Source of the DNA: Bradyrhizobium prioriisuperbiae
Lineage (GTDB): Bacteria > Pseudomonadota > Alphaproteobacteria > Rhizobiales > Xanthobacteraceae
Assembly: GCF_032397745.1 (NCBI RefSeq)
Contig: NZ_CP135921.1
Coordinates: forward strand, 8,854,501-8,918,500
Direction: 5' to 3'
Length of the DNA stretch: 64,000 bases
Part shown: one piece after another, positions 44,138-52,604 of the stretch
How the letters are laid out: every line of letters begins with the position of its first letter
How positions within the stretch are numbered: position 1 is the first letter of the stretch
Translations under genes and position numbers: made by a program
The notes under the pieces: generated by a model
The model's input: only the letters and a program-made list of their open reading frames with translations
Told to the model about the DNA's origin: nothing
Database searches by the model: none

Positions 44138-46134
44138 GTCGCCACCCTGGTGAGGAAGAGGTTTCCAAGAGCATCGGGTTTCGCCTGCCACCCCGGCGGC
44201 ACTACCACCGTTGACCAGGCGTCTTCGATGACTGCCGGCCCGCTGACCATATCCGCAAGCGCCGCCCGGTCCACGATCAGAGTTCGAACCTCCGGTGCAT
44301 TGTCGAACGAGCATGTGCGCCAAACGGCGGAAGCCTGTCGCACCGTGGTCGCCGGCCGACCAATCGCGGTCGTCGACGGCTGGCGTGCCTGCACCCGCAC
44401 TGATTCGATCACACAGCTCTCCCCAGTCGCGTACCCGAACAGCTCGCGATGCCGGGTCAGGAAATCGTCTTGCAGGCGCGCGACGTCGAGCGGCAGTACG
44501 AACGGCACCGGAATGGCATCGTTCTGTGCGGCATAACGCATCAGCGCCACCAGCTCGATGCCGATCGAGGCCTTTGCGATGCCATTGGCGATAAGCGGCT
44601 CCGACGCAAGCCCGATCAATGTGTCGATCCGCATTGACACCTCAGCGAGATCGACGCCGTCCAGCGCCACGCGCAGTGTCTGTTGCTGCAGGAAGCTGAA
44701 GTCGGCCGTGAGGCAGCCAAGTGCGGAAAACGCACTGGAGGCGGCCGGCACCACGATCGCGCCGATGCCGTAGATCTCCGCAAGCCCGGCCGCATGCATC
44801 GGTCCGCCGCCGCCGAAGGCAAGCAGCGTGCAATCGCGCCCATCGATGCCGCGTTCCACCGTCACCCGGCGCAGCGCTCGGGCCATTGTCGCATTGGCAA
44901 CCCGGACAATACCAAGCGCCGTCTCGGTCAGGCCCAACCCGAGCGCCTGGGCGATCGGCGCGATGACACGCTCGGCAGCCGCGACGTCGAGGCCGATCTC
45001 ATCACCGAGCCTGGTCTCCGGATTGAGATAGCCGAGCAGCGCATTGGCATCGGTAATGGTCGGCGCGGTACCACTGCGGCCATAGCAGGCGGGGCCTGGC
45101 TCCGATCCCGCGCTCTCAGGGCCAACCGTCAGTCCGCCGGGGCCGTTGCGCACGATCGAGCCACCACCGGCACCGATCGAATGCACCGCCAGCATCGGTT
45201 GACGCAACGGCCGGTCGCCAAGCATGCGCCCGTCGGCCATCTCGGCCTGGCCATCGACGATCAGGCAGACGTCGGTGGTGGTGCCGCCCATGTCGAAGGT
45301 CAGCATGCGCGCCGTGCCGAGCTGGCGCGCAATGCCGACCGACGCCGATACGCCGGCGGCGGGGCCGGACATCGCCATCACCAGCGGACGGCGTTTCACC
45401 GCGGAAATCGGAATCATGGCGCCGGCGGAATGAAACACCTGCAGTCCCGGCCCGATCGGCAACCGGTGTTCCAACTCGCTGAGGTACTCGACTGCGATCG
45501 GCATCGCCGCCGCATTGAACACGGTCGACGATGTCCGCTCGTATTCGCGCGCCTCCGGGTTGATCTCGTGGGACAGCGAGACGTGCGGCACGATGCCCGC
45601 AAGGCGCTGCGCCAGTTTCTTCTCATGCACCGGATTGGCATAGGCATGAAGCAGGGCCACCGCCACGCTTTGCACACCAGTCGCTTTTAGCCAAACCAGC
45701 AGCCGCTCGATCTCGTTCTCGTCCAGCGGCTTGAGCACCTCGCCGTCATGATCGAGCCGCTCGGCAAGGCCGAAGCACAGGTCGGGCGGCACCAGCGGGG
45801 GCGACTTCGGCGGAATGTCCAGGCGATAAAGATCGCGCCGGCGATAACGCGCGATCTCCAGCACGTCCTCGAAGCCTTCTGTCGCCACCAGCGCAACCTT
45901 CGGCAGCCTGCCTTCCACAATCGCGTTGGTGATCCGGGTGGTGCCGTGGATGAAACGCTTGACCTCGGTCTTGCGCAGCCCGACGGCTTCGATCGCTTCC
46001 AGCATCGCCTGCACTGGCGCATGCGGACGCGACGGCACTTTGGCAATGCGGGTTTCCGCGGTGTCATGCCGGATGGCGATGATGTCCGTGAAAGTGCCGC
46101 CGATGTCGGTGCCGATTTCCCAGAGTCTGTCCAC
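44134..46134 (-). CDS. hyuA: Hydantoinase A / oxoprolinase-type subunit
   Basis: The 666-residue protein has the ASKHA-type nucleotide motif IGTDIGGTFTDIIAI at the N-terminus, FIHGTTRITNAIVEGRLP, LTFDMGGTTTDVCLIVDG, IGAGGGSIVRN and LAFGGGGPMHAAGLAEIYG, all typical of HyuA/oxoprolinase A. The start is GTG at 46134, just after the binding-protein stop at 46151. The ATG at 46179 would lie inside that gene. It is coupled to hyuB. With HyuB it should form the ATP-dependent ring-opening enzyme. Confidence 0.9.
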   Translation of the reverse strand: MDRLWEIGTDIGGTFTDIIAIRHDTAETRIAKVPSRPHAPVQAMLEAIEAVGLRKTEVKRFIHGTTRITNAIVEGRLPKVALVATEGFEDVLEIARYRRRDLYRLDIPPKSPPLVPPDLCFGLAERLDHDGEVLKPLDENEIERLLVWLKATGVQSVAVALLHAYANPVHEKKLAQRLAGIVPHVSLSHEINPEAREYERTSSTVFNAAAMPIAVEYLSELEHRLPIGPGLQVFHSAGAMIPISAVKRRPLVMAMSGPAAGVSASVGIARQLGTARMLTFDMGGTTTDVCLIVDGQAEMADGRMLGDRPLRQPMLAVHSIGAGGGSIVRNGPGGLTVGPESAGSEPGPACYGRSGTAPTITDANALLGYLNPETRLGDEIGLDVAAAERVIAPIAQALGLGLTETALGIVRVANATMARALRRVTVERGIDGRDCTLLAFGGGGPMHAAGLAEIYGIGAIVVPAASSAFSALGCLTADFSFLQQQTLRVALDGVDLAEVSMRIDTLIGLASEPLIANGIAKASIGIELVALMRYAAQNDAIPVPFVLPLDVARLQDDFLTRHRELFGYATGESCVIESVRVQARQPSTTAIGRPATTVRQASAVWRTCSFDNAPEVRTLIVDRAALADMVSGPAVIEDAWSTVVVPPGWQAKPDALGNLFLTRVAT

Positions 46135-46150
46135 GTCGATTGTGCCCCGT

Positions 46151-47755
46151 TTACTTGCGGCTGAGATCGCGAAAATCAACCTGGCGGTGGAACCAGTAGG
46201 TATAGCCCTCCAGGTTCAGCGCCATCACGGCCTCCTGATTGGCCTGCCACAGCAGCACCAGCGGCATCTCCCGGACGTATTCCGCAATCATCTGCCTGCT
46301 CATGTCTTCGTATCTGGCCGCGTCCAGCTCGAAACGTGCCTTGGCGCCGAGGTCAGCGACGGTGGCGTCGTTCCACGAACTGTAGTTCCAGCGCTGGTTG
46401 GCGGTGAAGAAGTTTCGGAAGAAATAATCGGTGGTCGGCAGCCACGCGTTGGAAGACTCCGTGAAGAACGGCAGCTTCTTCTCGGTGATGTTTGTGCTCA
46501 TCTGCGCATCGGGCAGCTTCTGGATTTCCACTTCGACCCCGACTTTGGCCAGCGACTCCTTGATCAGGGCGGCCATTGGTTCCGTGATGGACGCCGAGCC
46601 GACATTGATGGTGAAGGTGGTCTTGAAACCACTGGCGAACCCCGCCTCGGCCAGTAACTGCTTCGCCTTGGCGAGATCGGTCGTCACCGGCATCGGCTGC
46701 GGGAAGTTTCCGCTTGGCGGCTGCGTCCAGGCAGCGTTGAACAGTGGAAAGCCTCGCTTGAAGATCGCGGCGCTGAACATGCCGTCATAGGGCAGCGCGG
46801 CCGCGACCGCCTGGCGCACTTTAACATTATCGAACGGCGGCATCTGCGTGTTGAAGACGATCATGGTGAAGCCGTTGCTCTGCGGCGTCGAATCGACCCG
46901 AAGCTTGCCGCCCGACTGCAGCGACACCACATCGCTGGCCTGCAGATCGATGGCGATATCGGCGTCACCCTTCTCGATCAGGTTGGCGCGGGTGGCGGCT
47001 TCCGGAATCGTCTGCTCGATCACGCGCTTGAAAAACGGCAGCTTGCCGTCGCGCCCGCCGGTCCAATTCTCATTGCGCCGGAGCACGATCTGCTCGCCGG
47101 GCTTGAAGGCTTCGACGGTGTAGGCGCCGCTGCCGGCGGTATTGGTCTTCATCCAGTCCTGCGCCCACGGATCTTCCGCCGTCGCATGCTGCCGGGCGAG
47201 CTTGCTGTTGATGATGGGCGCCAGCGGCGTCGCCAGATTGGCCAGCGCCAGGCGGTCGGGCTTGGGCAGCGTCACCTCGACCGTGCGGTCGTCAACAACC
47301 CTGAACTGCTCCGGCATGGTCAGCGATCCCGTCCCGATCTGCCCCGCGGCAAGCGACTTGGCACTGACGGCGCGATCCAGCGACCATTTGACGTCTTCGG
47401 CGGTGACCGGCGTGCCGTCATGCCATTTCGCAGGACGCAGCTTGAAGGTGATCTTGAGGCCGTCCGGGCTCACCTCGTAGCTTTCGGCGAGTTCGCCGCG
47501 GATCCTGGCGCGATCGAACACCCAGACATTGCCTTCGCGCTTGCGGTCGAACGCGACCAGCCGATCATAGATCGAGACCGACACGCCGAATGCCTCGCGT
47601 GTCGCCCCCAGCATGGTCGGATCCAGGGTGTTGATGGTGTTGCCCGTCACCTGGCGCAACGTCTCCGCGCGCGTCTGGGCCTGCACGGCAGCGGGCGCGG
47701 ACAACAGACATGCCGCGATCAGGATCTTCAAGACGAAACTGCGATCAGCCATCAT
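46151..47755 (-). CDS. Orphan peptide/nickel-type ABC substrate-binding protein
   Basis: The 534-residue SBP family 5 protein has a signal peptide (about 1-27, SAPAAVQAQ) and the family markers NTLDPTMLGATREAFGVSV, YEVSPDGLKITFKLRPAKWH-type core, DGTPVTAEDVKWSLDRAV and KVRQAVAAALPYDGMF. No permease or ATPase genes accompany it, so it must share a transporter encoded elsewhere or act as a periplasmic binding or sensing protein. The start is ATG at 47755 (GGAG upstream); GTG at 47758 is adjacent. It precedes hyuA by 16 bp and probably delivers the compound HyuAB uses. Confidence 0.88.
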   Translation of the reverse strand: MMADRSFVLKILIAACLLSAPAAVQAQTRAETLRQVTGNTINTLDPTMLGATREAFGVSVSIYDRLVAFDRKREGNVWVFDRARIRGELAESYEVSPDGLKITFKLRPAKWHDGTPVTAEDVKWSLDRAVSAKSLAAGQIGTGSLTMPEQFRVVDDRTVEVTLPKPDRLALANLATPLAPIINSKLARQHATAEDPWAQDWMKTNTAGSGAYTVEAFKPGEQIVLRRNENWTGGRDGKLPFFKRVIEQTIPEAATRANLIEKGDADIAIDLQASDVVSLQSGGKLRVDSTPQSNGFTMIVFNTQMPPFDNVKVRQAVAAALPYDGMFSAAIFKRGFPLFNAAWTQPPSGNFPQPMPVTTDLAKAKQLLAEAGFASGFKTTFTINVGSASITEPMAALIKESLAKVGVEVEIQKLPDAQMSTNITEKKLPFFTESSNAWLPTTDYFFRNFFTANQRWNYSSWNDATVADLGAKARFELDAARYEDMSRQMIAEYVREMPLVLLWQANQEAVMALNLEGYTYWFHRQVDFRDLSRK

Positions 47756-47889
47756 CACACTGCTTCTCCTGCTGGATCATCCCGCCTGAATTTCTGACAG
47801 ATCCATTGCGCCGCGGACCAGAGCCAGAGTTGCTGTAAACTCGTAGGCCAGCCGGATAGACATGTCGCCCTGTTCCTGCTCTGGCGACA

Positions 47890-47909
47890 GTTGCACATCT
47901 CGGTGCAAC
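47890..47909. promoter_or_regulatory. Inverted repeat between MocR and SBP genes
   Basis: GTTGCAC-ATCTCG-GTGCAAC is a perfect 7-bp inverted repeat with a 6-bp spacer, 135-154 bp upstream of the SBP start. It probably regulates the SBP-hyuAB-aminotransferase transcript, by the MocR protein or another dimeric regulator. MocR proteins usually bind direct repeats, so another regulator is possible. Confidence 0.5.
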
Positions 47910-47941
47910 ACTGCCTTCAGATACGGCATGCCGTCGCATTA

Positions 47942-49444
47942 TCAGGCATCGCTGCCGAGGCATGTCGCGATCCTGGCGATCAGCCGGAACACATCATCGG
48001 TTTGCAACCGTCCGTAGCCGAAGACCAGGCCTTGCCGGGTCGGCGGCTCCAGATGGTTCTGCGACAGCGGCTGGACGTGAATGCCCACCTGCCGGATCAG
48101 CGTCGCCGCCTCCACGTCGCTCATCCGCGCCCGCATACGATCGGTGAACAGGGCCACCAGGTGCAATCCGGTGGCCGCCGCAGACACGGTCAGGTCGTTT
48201 GGCATCTGCGCGGCGATGGCGTCGATCAGCGCCTGCCGCCGCGCGGCATAAACCTTCCGCATCCGCCGCAAGTGCCGCAGCAGATGTCCCTCGCGCATGA
48301 ACTCCGCCAACGCGAGCTGGCCGATACCGGACGTGTGCACGTCGATCCGCGCCCGGCCCTTGGCGAAGGTGTCGACGAACCGCTTATCTGCGACCATGTA
48401 GCCCAACCGCAGGCTCGGCATCATGATCTTGGAAAAGGTGCCGAGATAGATCACCCGCCCCTCGCGGTCGAGCGACCGCAGCGACGCGATCATGCTGTCC
48501 TGATGCCTGAACTCCGAATTGTAGTCGTCCTCGATGATCCGGAGATCGTTCTTGTTCGCCCAGTCCAGGAGTTCGAGGCGCCGCTCCAGTCCCATGCTGA
48601 CGCCGAGCGGATACTGATGCGATGGCGTCACCACGATCAGCTTTGCCCGTGGCGCACGACGAATGCCTTCGGACACGCGCAGGCCCTGGTCGTCGACCGG
48701 GATCGGCACCAGCCTAGCGCCGGCGGCGGTCAGTGCCCACCGTGCCTCGACAAAACCCGGCTCCTCGACCCAGACCTCGTCGCCAGGATCGAGGATCATC
48801 CGACTGCAGACATCCAGTGCGCCGGAGGTGCCCGAGGTCACCACCACCTCGTCTGGCGTACAGACCAAACCGCGCACCGAACCCAGAAAGTTCGCGATTT
48901 CACGCCGCAGCGACGGATGTCCCTGCGGCGGAAGGTCGAGACAATCTGGATGTCGTGGATTCTGCCAGCTCTGACGCAGCAGCCGGGACCATTCCCTGAA
49001 GGGAAAATGCGAGATATCCGGTGCGCCTGGAGCGAATTCGGACGCCCAGTTGGTCTCGTATTCGGACGCCAGCAGCGACCGCCACCGCGCGGAGATGTGT
49101 GCGGTCGTGCCGCCGGTCGACGCCCCCGCGGCGGACGCGGCTGGAACGGGCCGCGCATGGGCAGCCGTGACCGACGCCACCTTGACGCCGCCGCGTGGCG
49201 TCGATTCCAGATAGCCTTCGGCATAGAGCAGATCCCACGCCGTCAGCACCACCGTTCGCGAACACCCCAGTTCTCGCGCGGTTTCCCGCGACCCGAGAAA
49301 CTGCGTTCCCGCCGGAAAAATACCCTGGAGGATGCAGCTGCGCAGATAGGCGGCGATCTGCAGATGAAGCGGAACCGCCGAGGCGCGCTCGATGTGGATT
49401 CCGGCGATGGATACGCGCTTATTCAGGAGGCGGGACTTTTCCAT
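47942..49444 (-). CDS. MocR/PdxR-type transcriptional regulator (GntR + aminotransferase fusion)
   Basis: The 500-residue protein fuses a GntR winged helix (about 20-90; AVPLHLQIAAYLRSCILQGI, SRETARELGCSRTVVLTAWD) to a fold-type-I aminotransferase-like domain (about 120-490; VVVTSGTSGALDVCSRMILD, IIEDDYNSEFRHQDS). The PLP lysine motif is GTFSKIMMPSLRLGYMV. Such proteins sense an amino compound as PLP adduct. It lies directly upstream of the SBP-hyuAB-aminotransferase genes on the same strand and probably controls them. No ribosome site is visible before its ATG, 38 bp after tRNA-Gln. Confidence 0.9.
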   Translation of the reverse strand: MEKSRLLNKRVSIAGIHIERASAVPLHLQIAAYLRSCILQGIFPAGTQFLGSRETARELGCSRTVVLTAWDLLYAEGYLESTPRGGVKVASVTAAHARPVPAASAAGASTGGTTAHISARWRSLLASEYETNWASEFAPGAPDISHFPFREWSRLLRQSWQNPRHPDCLDLPPQGHPSLRREIANFLGSVRGLVCTPDEVVVTSGTSGALDVCSRMILDPGDEVWVEEPGFVEARWALTAAGARLVPIPVDDQGLRVSEGIRRAPRAKLIVVTPSHQYPLGVSMGLERRLELLDWANKNDLRIIEDDYNSEFRHQDSMIASLRSLDREGRVIYLGTFSKIMMPSLRLGYMVADKRFVDTFAKGRARIDVHTSGIGQLALAEFMREGHLLRHLRRMRKVYAARRQALIDAIAAQMPNDLTVSAAATGLHLVALFTDRMRARMSDVEAATLIRQVGIHVQPLSQNHLEPPTRQGLVFGYGRLQTDDVFRLIARIATCLGSDA

Positions 49445-49482
49445 GTGGGGAGGATTTGGCCTCCGAACGGACCACTAAAACC

Positions 49483-49557
49483 TGGCTGGGGCGGGAGGAT
49501 TCGAACCTCCGCATGGTGGAATCAAAATCCACTGCCTTACCACTTGGCGACGCCCCA
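49483..49557 (-). tRNA. tRNA-Gln (anticodon TTG)
   Basis: The 75-nt gene includes an encoded CCA. The acceptor stem TGGGGCG pairs with CGCCCCA, discriminator G. The anticodon loop TTTTGAT (49527-49521) carries TTG (49525-49523), and the T-loop region GGTTCGAATCC is canonical. It reads CAA, and CAG by wobble. The 3' end is 38 bp upstream of the MocR-type gene on the same strand. Confidence 0.97.
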
Positions 49558-49612
49558 ACGGGCCTGGAGGCGGCGGGGCTTGGGCCGCGCAGATATCCTC
49601 AGGCACCGCCGG

Positions 49613-49639
49613 TGTATAGGGGGAAATCGGCCATTTCAA
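49613..49639 (-). promoter_or_regulatory. Probable promoter of tRNA-Gln
   Basis: On the minus strand TTGAAA (49639-49634) and TATACA (49618-49613) are 15 bp apart (16 if the -35 is read as CTTGAA). They lie about 60 bp before the tRNA 5' end, a plausible sigma-70 promoter. Confidence 0.45.
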
Positions 49640-49722
49640 GCACGCGATCATGGGTTTTACGGACTGAAGGCGGTTGTTCTCGGCTCTCCGTGACAAATCC
49701 GCCCGCGGCCCTGGCTGCCGGG

Positions 49723-49745
49723 GCGGCCTTGGGCCGCTTTTGTTT
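49723..49745 (+). terminator. Orphan rho-independent terminator
   Basis: GCGGCC-TTG-GGCCGC followed by TTTTGTTT is a strong intrinsic terminator on the plus strand. No plus-strand gene precedes it within the 49558-49722 gap, so it ends either an unannotated small RNA or a leader of the acyl-CoA dehydrogenase transcript. Confidence 0.6.
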
Positions 49746-49799
49746 GAAGCGACCCCGCCGGCATGGCAATTTGCGGACAACGGGGACCGTCTGGCCCTT

Positions 49800-49812
49800 C
49801 ACATTATATGTG
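49800..49812. promoter_or_regulatory. Small palindromic element before the acyl-CoA dehydrogenase gene
   Basis: CACAT-TAT-ATGTG lies about 80 bp upstream of the ATG at 49890 in the only A/T-rich part of this gap. It may be an operator or overlap the -10 region (TTATAT). Apart from the tRNA promoter, the terminator and this element, the gap 49558-49889 shows nothing. Confidence 0.35.
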
Positions 49813-49889
49813 GCATACAGGGCACTTATCCCGATAAATGGCACGAAAGAGCCGGCGGTCACCGCCGCCCATCAGGAGAGAACACGCTC

Positions 49890-51671
49890 ATGACCTACCG
49901 CGCACCGATCAACGACATGCTGCTGGCACTCAACCACGGCGCCGGCCTTTCGGCAGCGGTCAAGGGCGGCCATTACGGTGATTTCGACGCCGACATGACG
50001 GCCGCCATTCTCGAGGAGGCCGGCCGCTTCGCAACTGACGTGCTGGCGCCGCTCAATCGCGAAGGCGACAAGGCCGGCATCAAGCTGAACGACGGCAAGG
50101 TGACCACCGCCCCCGGCTGGCCCGACGCCTATCGCCGCTGGACCGAAGCCGGCTGGAACGCGGTGTCCGGCTCCGAGGAATGGGGCGGCCAGGGCCTGCC
50201 ATTGGTCATCAATGCCGCCTGCACCGAAATCTGGAGTGCGTCCAACATCGCCTTCGGCCTTTGCCCGCTGCTCACTGCCAGCGCCATCGAGGCGCTGGAG
50301 GCGCACGGCAGCGAAGAGCTGAAAAAGATCTATCTCGCCAAGCTGGTGTCGGGCGAATGGACCGGCACCATGCAGTTGACCGAGCCGCAGGCCGGCTCCG
50401 ACGTCGGCGCATTGCGCAGCAAGGCCGAGCGTGCTGCCGACGGCAGCTATCGCCTCAGCGGTACAAAGATCTTCATCACCTATGGCGAGCACGATATGAC
50501 CGATAATATCGTGCACTTCGTGCTGGCGCGCCTGCCAGATGCGCCCGCCGGCACCAAGGGGATCTCGCTGTTCCTGGTGCCGAAGTTCATGGTCAATGCC
50601 GACGGCTCGCTCGGTGCCCGCAACGACATCTACGCCAGCGGCGTCGAACACAAGCTCGGCATGCATGCTTCGCCAACCTGCACCATGACCATGGGCGACA
50701 AGGGTGGCGCGATCGGCTACCTGATCGGCGAAGAGAACCGCGGCATGCTCTGCATGTTCACCATGATGAATCAGGCCCGCCTCGGCGTCGGCCTGGAAGG
50801 TGTCGGCATTGCGGACCGCGCATATCAGCAGGCTCTCGCCTTTTCTCACGAGCGCCGCCAAGGCAAGGCTGTCGGCAGCAAGGACGCATCCGATCCGATC
50901 TTCGTTCACCCCGACGTCAAGCGCATGCTGATGCAGATGCGCGCACTGACCGCCGCGGCGCGAACCATCTGCTACGCCACAGCGGTCGCCATCGATGTCT
51001 CGCAGCGCGCGACCGATGCCAAGGTGCGCGAGGCCGCCGCTGCCCGCGCCGCACTGCTGACCCCGATCGCAAAGGCGTTTTCCACCGACATCGGCAATGA
51101 AGTCACTTCGCTCGGTGTGCAGATCCATGGCGGCATGGGCTTCATCGAGGAAACCGGCGCGGCGCAGCACTATCGCGACGCGCGCATCACCTCGATCTAT
51201 GAAGGCACCAACGGCATCCAGTCGATCGATCTCGTCACCCGCAAGCTCGCGGCCCAGGGCGGCGCGGCGGTGTGGGCGCTGATGGACGAGCTCACAAAAA
51301 TCGTCGAACAGATAGAGCGCTCCAACGATCCGGCGTTCGGCACAACTGGGGCGAAACTACGCGATGCGCTGGGTTCCCTCGACCGCGCCAGCCGCTGGCT
51401 GCTGGAGCGCGTGACATCGGCGCCGAACGATGCGCTTGCCGGCGCGACGCCTTATCTGAGGTTGTTCGGATCGACACTTGGCGGCTGCATGCTGGCCAAG
51501 GAAGCGCTGGCCACGCCGACCGACGGCCAGAACCAGTACGACGGCCAACGTTATGCCACGCTCGCACGCTTTTTCGCCGAGAACATCACGGTGCAGGCAG
51601 GAGGACTCGAACGCATGGTGATCGACAGTGCGGACGCGGTGAACGGCGCCGACGCGGTGCTGGTGACATAA
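49890..51671 (+). CDS. Acyl-CoA dehydrogenase (long, DmdC-like)
   Basis: The 593-residue FAD enzyme shows WTGTMQLTEPQAGSDVGALR (FAD and substrate loop), ISLFLVPKF, NQARLGVGLEGVGIADRAYQ, LGVQIHGGMGFIEETGAAQH (catalytic/FAD region) and RITSIYEGTNGIQSIDLVTR. The extended C-terminal domain of about 130 residues puts it in the long group with 3-methylmercaptopropionyl-CoA dehydrogenase DmdC. The ATG at 49890 has AGGAGAG upstream; the longer frame is not credible. It is followed by an enoyl-CoA hydratase, so it acts in fatty or branched acyl-CoA oxidation. Confidence 0.92.
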   Translation: MTYRAPINDMLLALNHGAGLSAAVKGGHYGDFDADMTAAILEEAGRFATDVLAPLNREGDKAGIKLNDGKVTTAPGWPDAYRRWTEAGWNAVSGSEEWGGQGLPLVINAACTEIWSASNIAFGLCPLLTASAIEALEAHGSEELKKIYLAKLVSGEWTGTMQLTEPQAGSDVGALRSKAERAADGSYRLSGTKIFITYGEHDMTDNIVHFVLARLPDAPAGTKGISLFLVPKFMVNADGSLGARNDIYASGVEHKLGMHASPTCTMTMGDKGGAIGYLIGEENRGMLCMFTMMNQARLGVGLEGVGIADRAYQQALAFSHERRQGKAVGSKDASDPIFVHPDVKRMLMQMRALTAAARTICYATAVAIDVSQRATDAKVREAAAARAALLTPIAKAFSTDIGNEVTSLGVQIHGGMGFIEETGAAQHYRDARITSIYEGTNGIQSIDLVTRKLAAQGGAAVWALMDELTKIVEQIERSNDPAFGTTGAKLRDALGSLDRASRWLLERVTSAPNDALAGATPYLRLFGSTLGGCMLAKEALATPTDGQNQYDGQRYATLARFFAENITVQAGGLERMVIDSADAVNGADAVLVT

Positions 51672-51781
51672 GGCTGTCCGCCATCCTTGTGTACACGCAG
51701 ACGCAAATTGGACATGGCCAATCCCGACATCTTGGCCGATGATGGCTCCCGCCCGGCGGATTGCGAAAGACTGGACTGATC

Positions 51782-52537
51782 ATGGCCGACCACATCATTG
51801 TCACCGACGAGGACGCGACCAGGATCATTCGGCTGCGGCGCCCGGAAAAAAAGAATGCGCTGACGCAGGACATGTACAGCGCCATGAGCCGCGCGATCGA
51901 TACTGCGCAGAACAATCCGGCGATCCGCTGCCTGATCATCACCGGCGGTTCCGGCGTGTTCACCGCCGGCAACGATCTGGACGATTTTCTGCAGGCCAGC
52001 CGCGACAAGTCCGAGCGGCCGACCAACGCCATCAAGTTCCTGCATTCGCTGGTGCAGAATGTGAAGCCGCTGGTCGCGGCGGTCGACGGCATCGCGATCG
52101 GCATGGGCACCATCATGCTGTTCCATTGCGACTATGTGCTCGCCAGCACGACCGCCACCTTCTCGACGCCGTTCATCCAGTACGGACTGGTGCCGGAGGG
52201 CGCGTCAAGCCTGCTGATGCCACAGATGATGGGCCATCAGCGTGCCTTCGCCATGCTGGCGATGGGCCGCGCGTTGAATGCTGAGGACGCCCACACCGCG
52301 GGCTTTGTCAACGCGGTGGTCGCACCCGGCCATGCCGAAACCGAGGCCCGGAAAGCCGCGCGCGAGATCTGCGCGCTGTCGCCCGAGGCGGTGGCAATTA
52401 CCCGAAAACTGCTTAAATTACCGCCTGACGAGATGGTGCGCCGGATCGAACACGAAGGTCATCTGTTCGGCGAGCGCATGAGGTCGGACGAAGCCATCGC
52501 AGCTTTTGACGCGTTCTTTGCGCGCAGGAAGACCTGA
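51782..52537 (+). CDS. Enoyl-CoA hydratase/isomerase family protein
   Basis: The 251-residue crotonase-fold protein shows RRPEKKNALTQDMYSAMSRA, the first oxyanion region GGSGVFTAGNDLDDF and VAAVDGIAIGMGTIMLFHCD. The usual second acidic residue region reads TPFIQYGLVPEGASSLLMP (Glu at GLVPEG). This fits a hydratase or isomerase acting on the product of the acyl-CoA dehydrogenase 110 bp upstream. The exact chain-length specificity is unknown. Confidence 0.9.
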   Translation: MADHIIVTDEDATRIIRLRRPEKKNALTQDMYSAMSRAIDTAQNNPAIRCLIITGGSGVFTAGNDLDDFLQASRDKSERPTNAIKFLHSLVQNVKPLVAAVDGIAIGMGTIMLFHCDYVLASTTATFSTPFIQYGLVPEGASSLLMPQMMGHQRAFAMLAMGRALNAEDAHTAGFVNAVVAPGHAETEARKAAREICALSPEAVAITRKLLKLPPDEMVRRIEHEGHLFGERMRSDEAIAAFDAFFARRKT

Positions 52538-52604
52538 TGGGCCAGATGAACGCTGGAACCGGTTCACCTTCTTTTCGACCCCAACCGATGGGATTGACGC
52601 ACTG

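Noticed and set aside
47759..49557. Genomic island integrated at the tRNA-Gln 3' end
   Set aside because: I looked for a second copy of the tRNA 3' sequence and for an integrase and found neither in the window. Base composition is also not obviously different.
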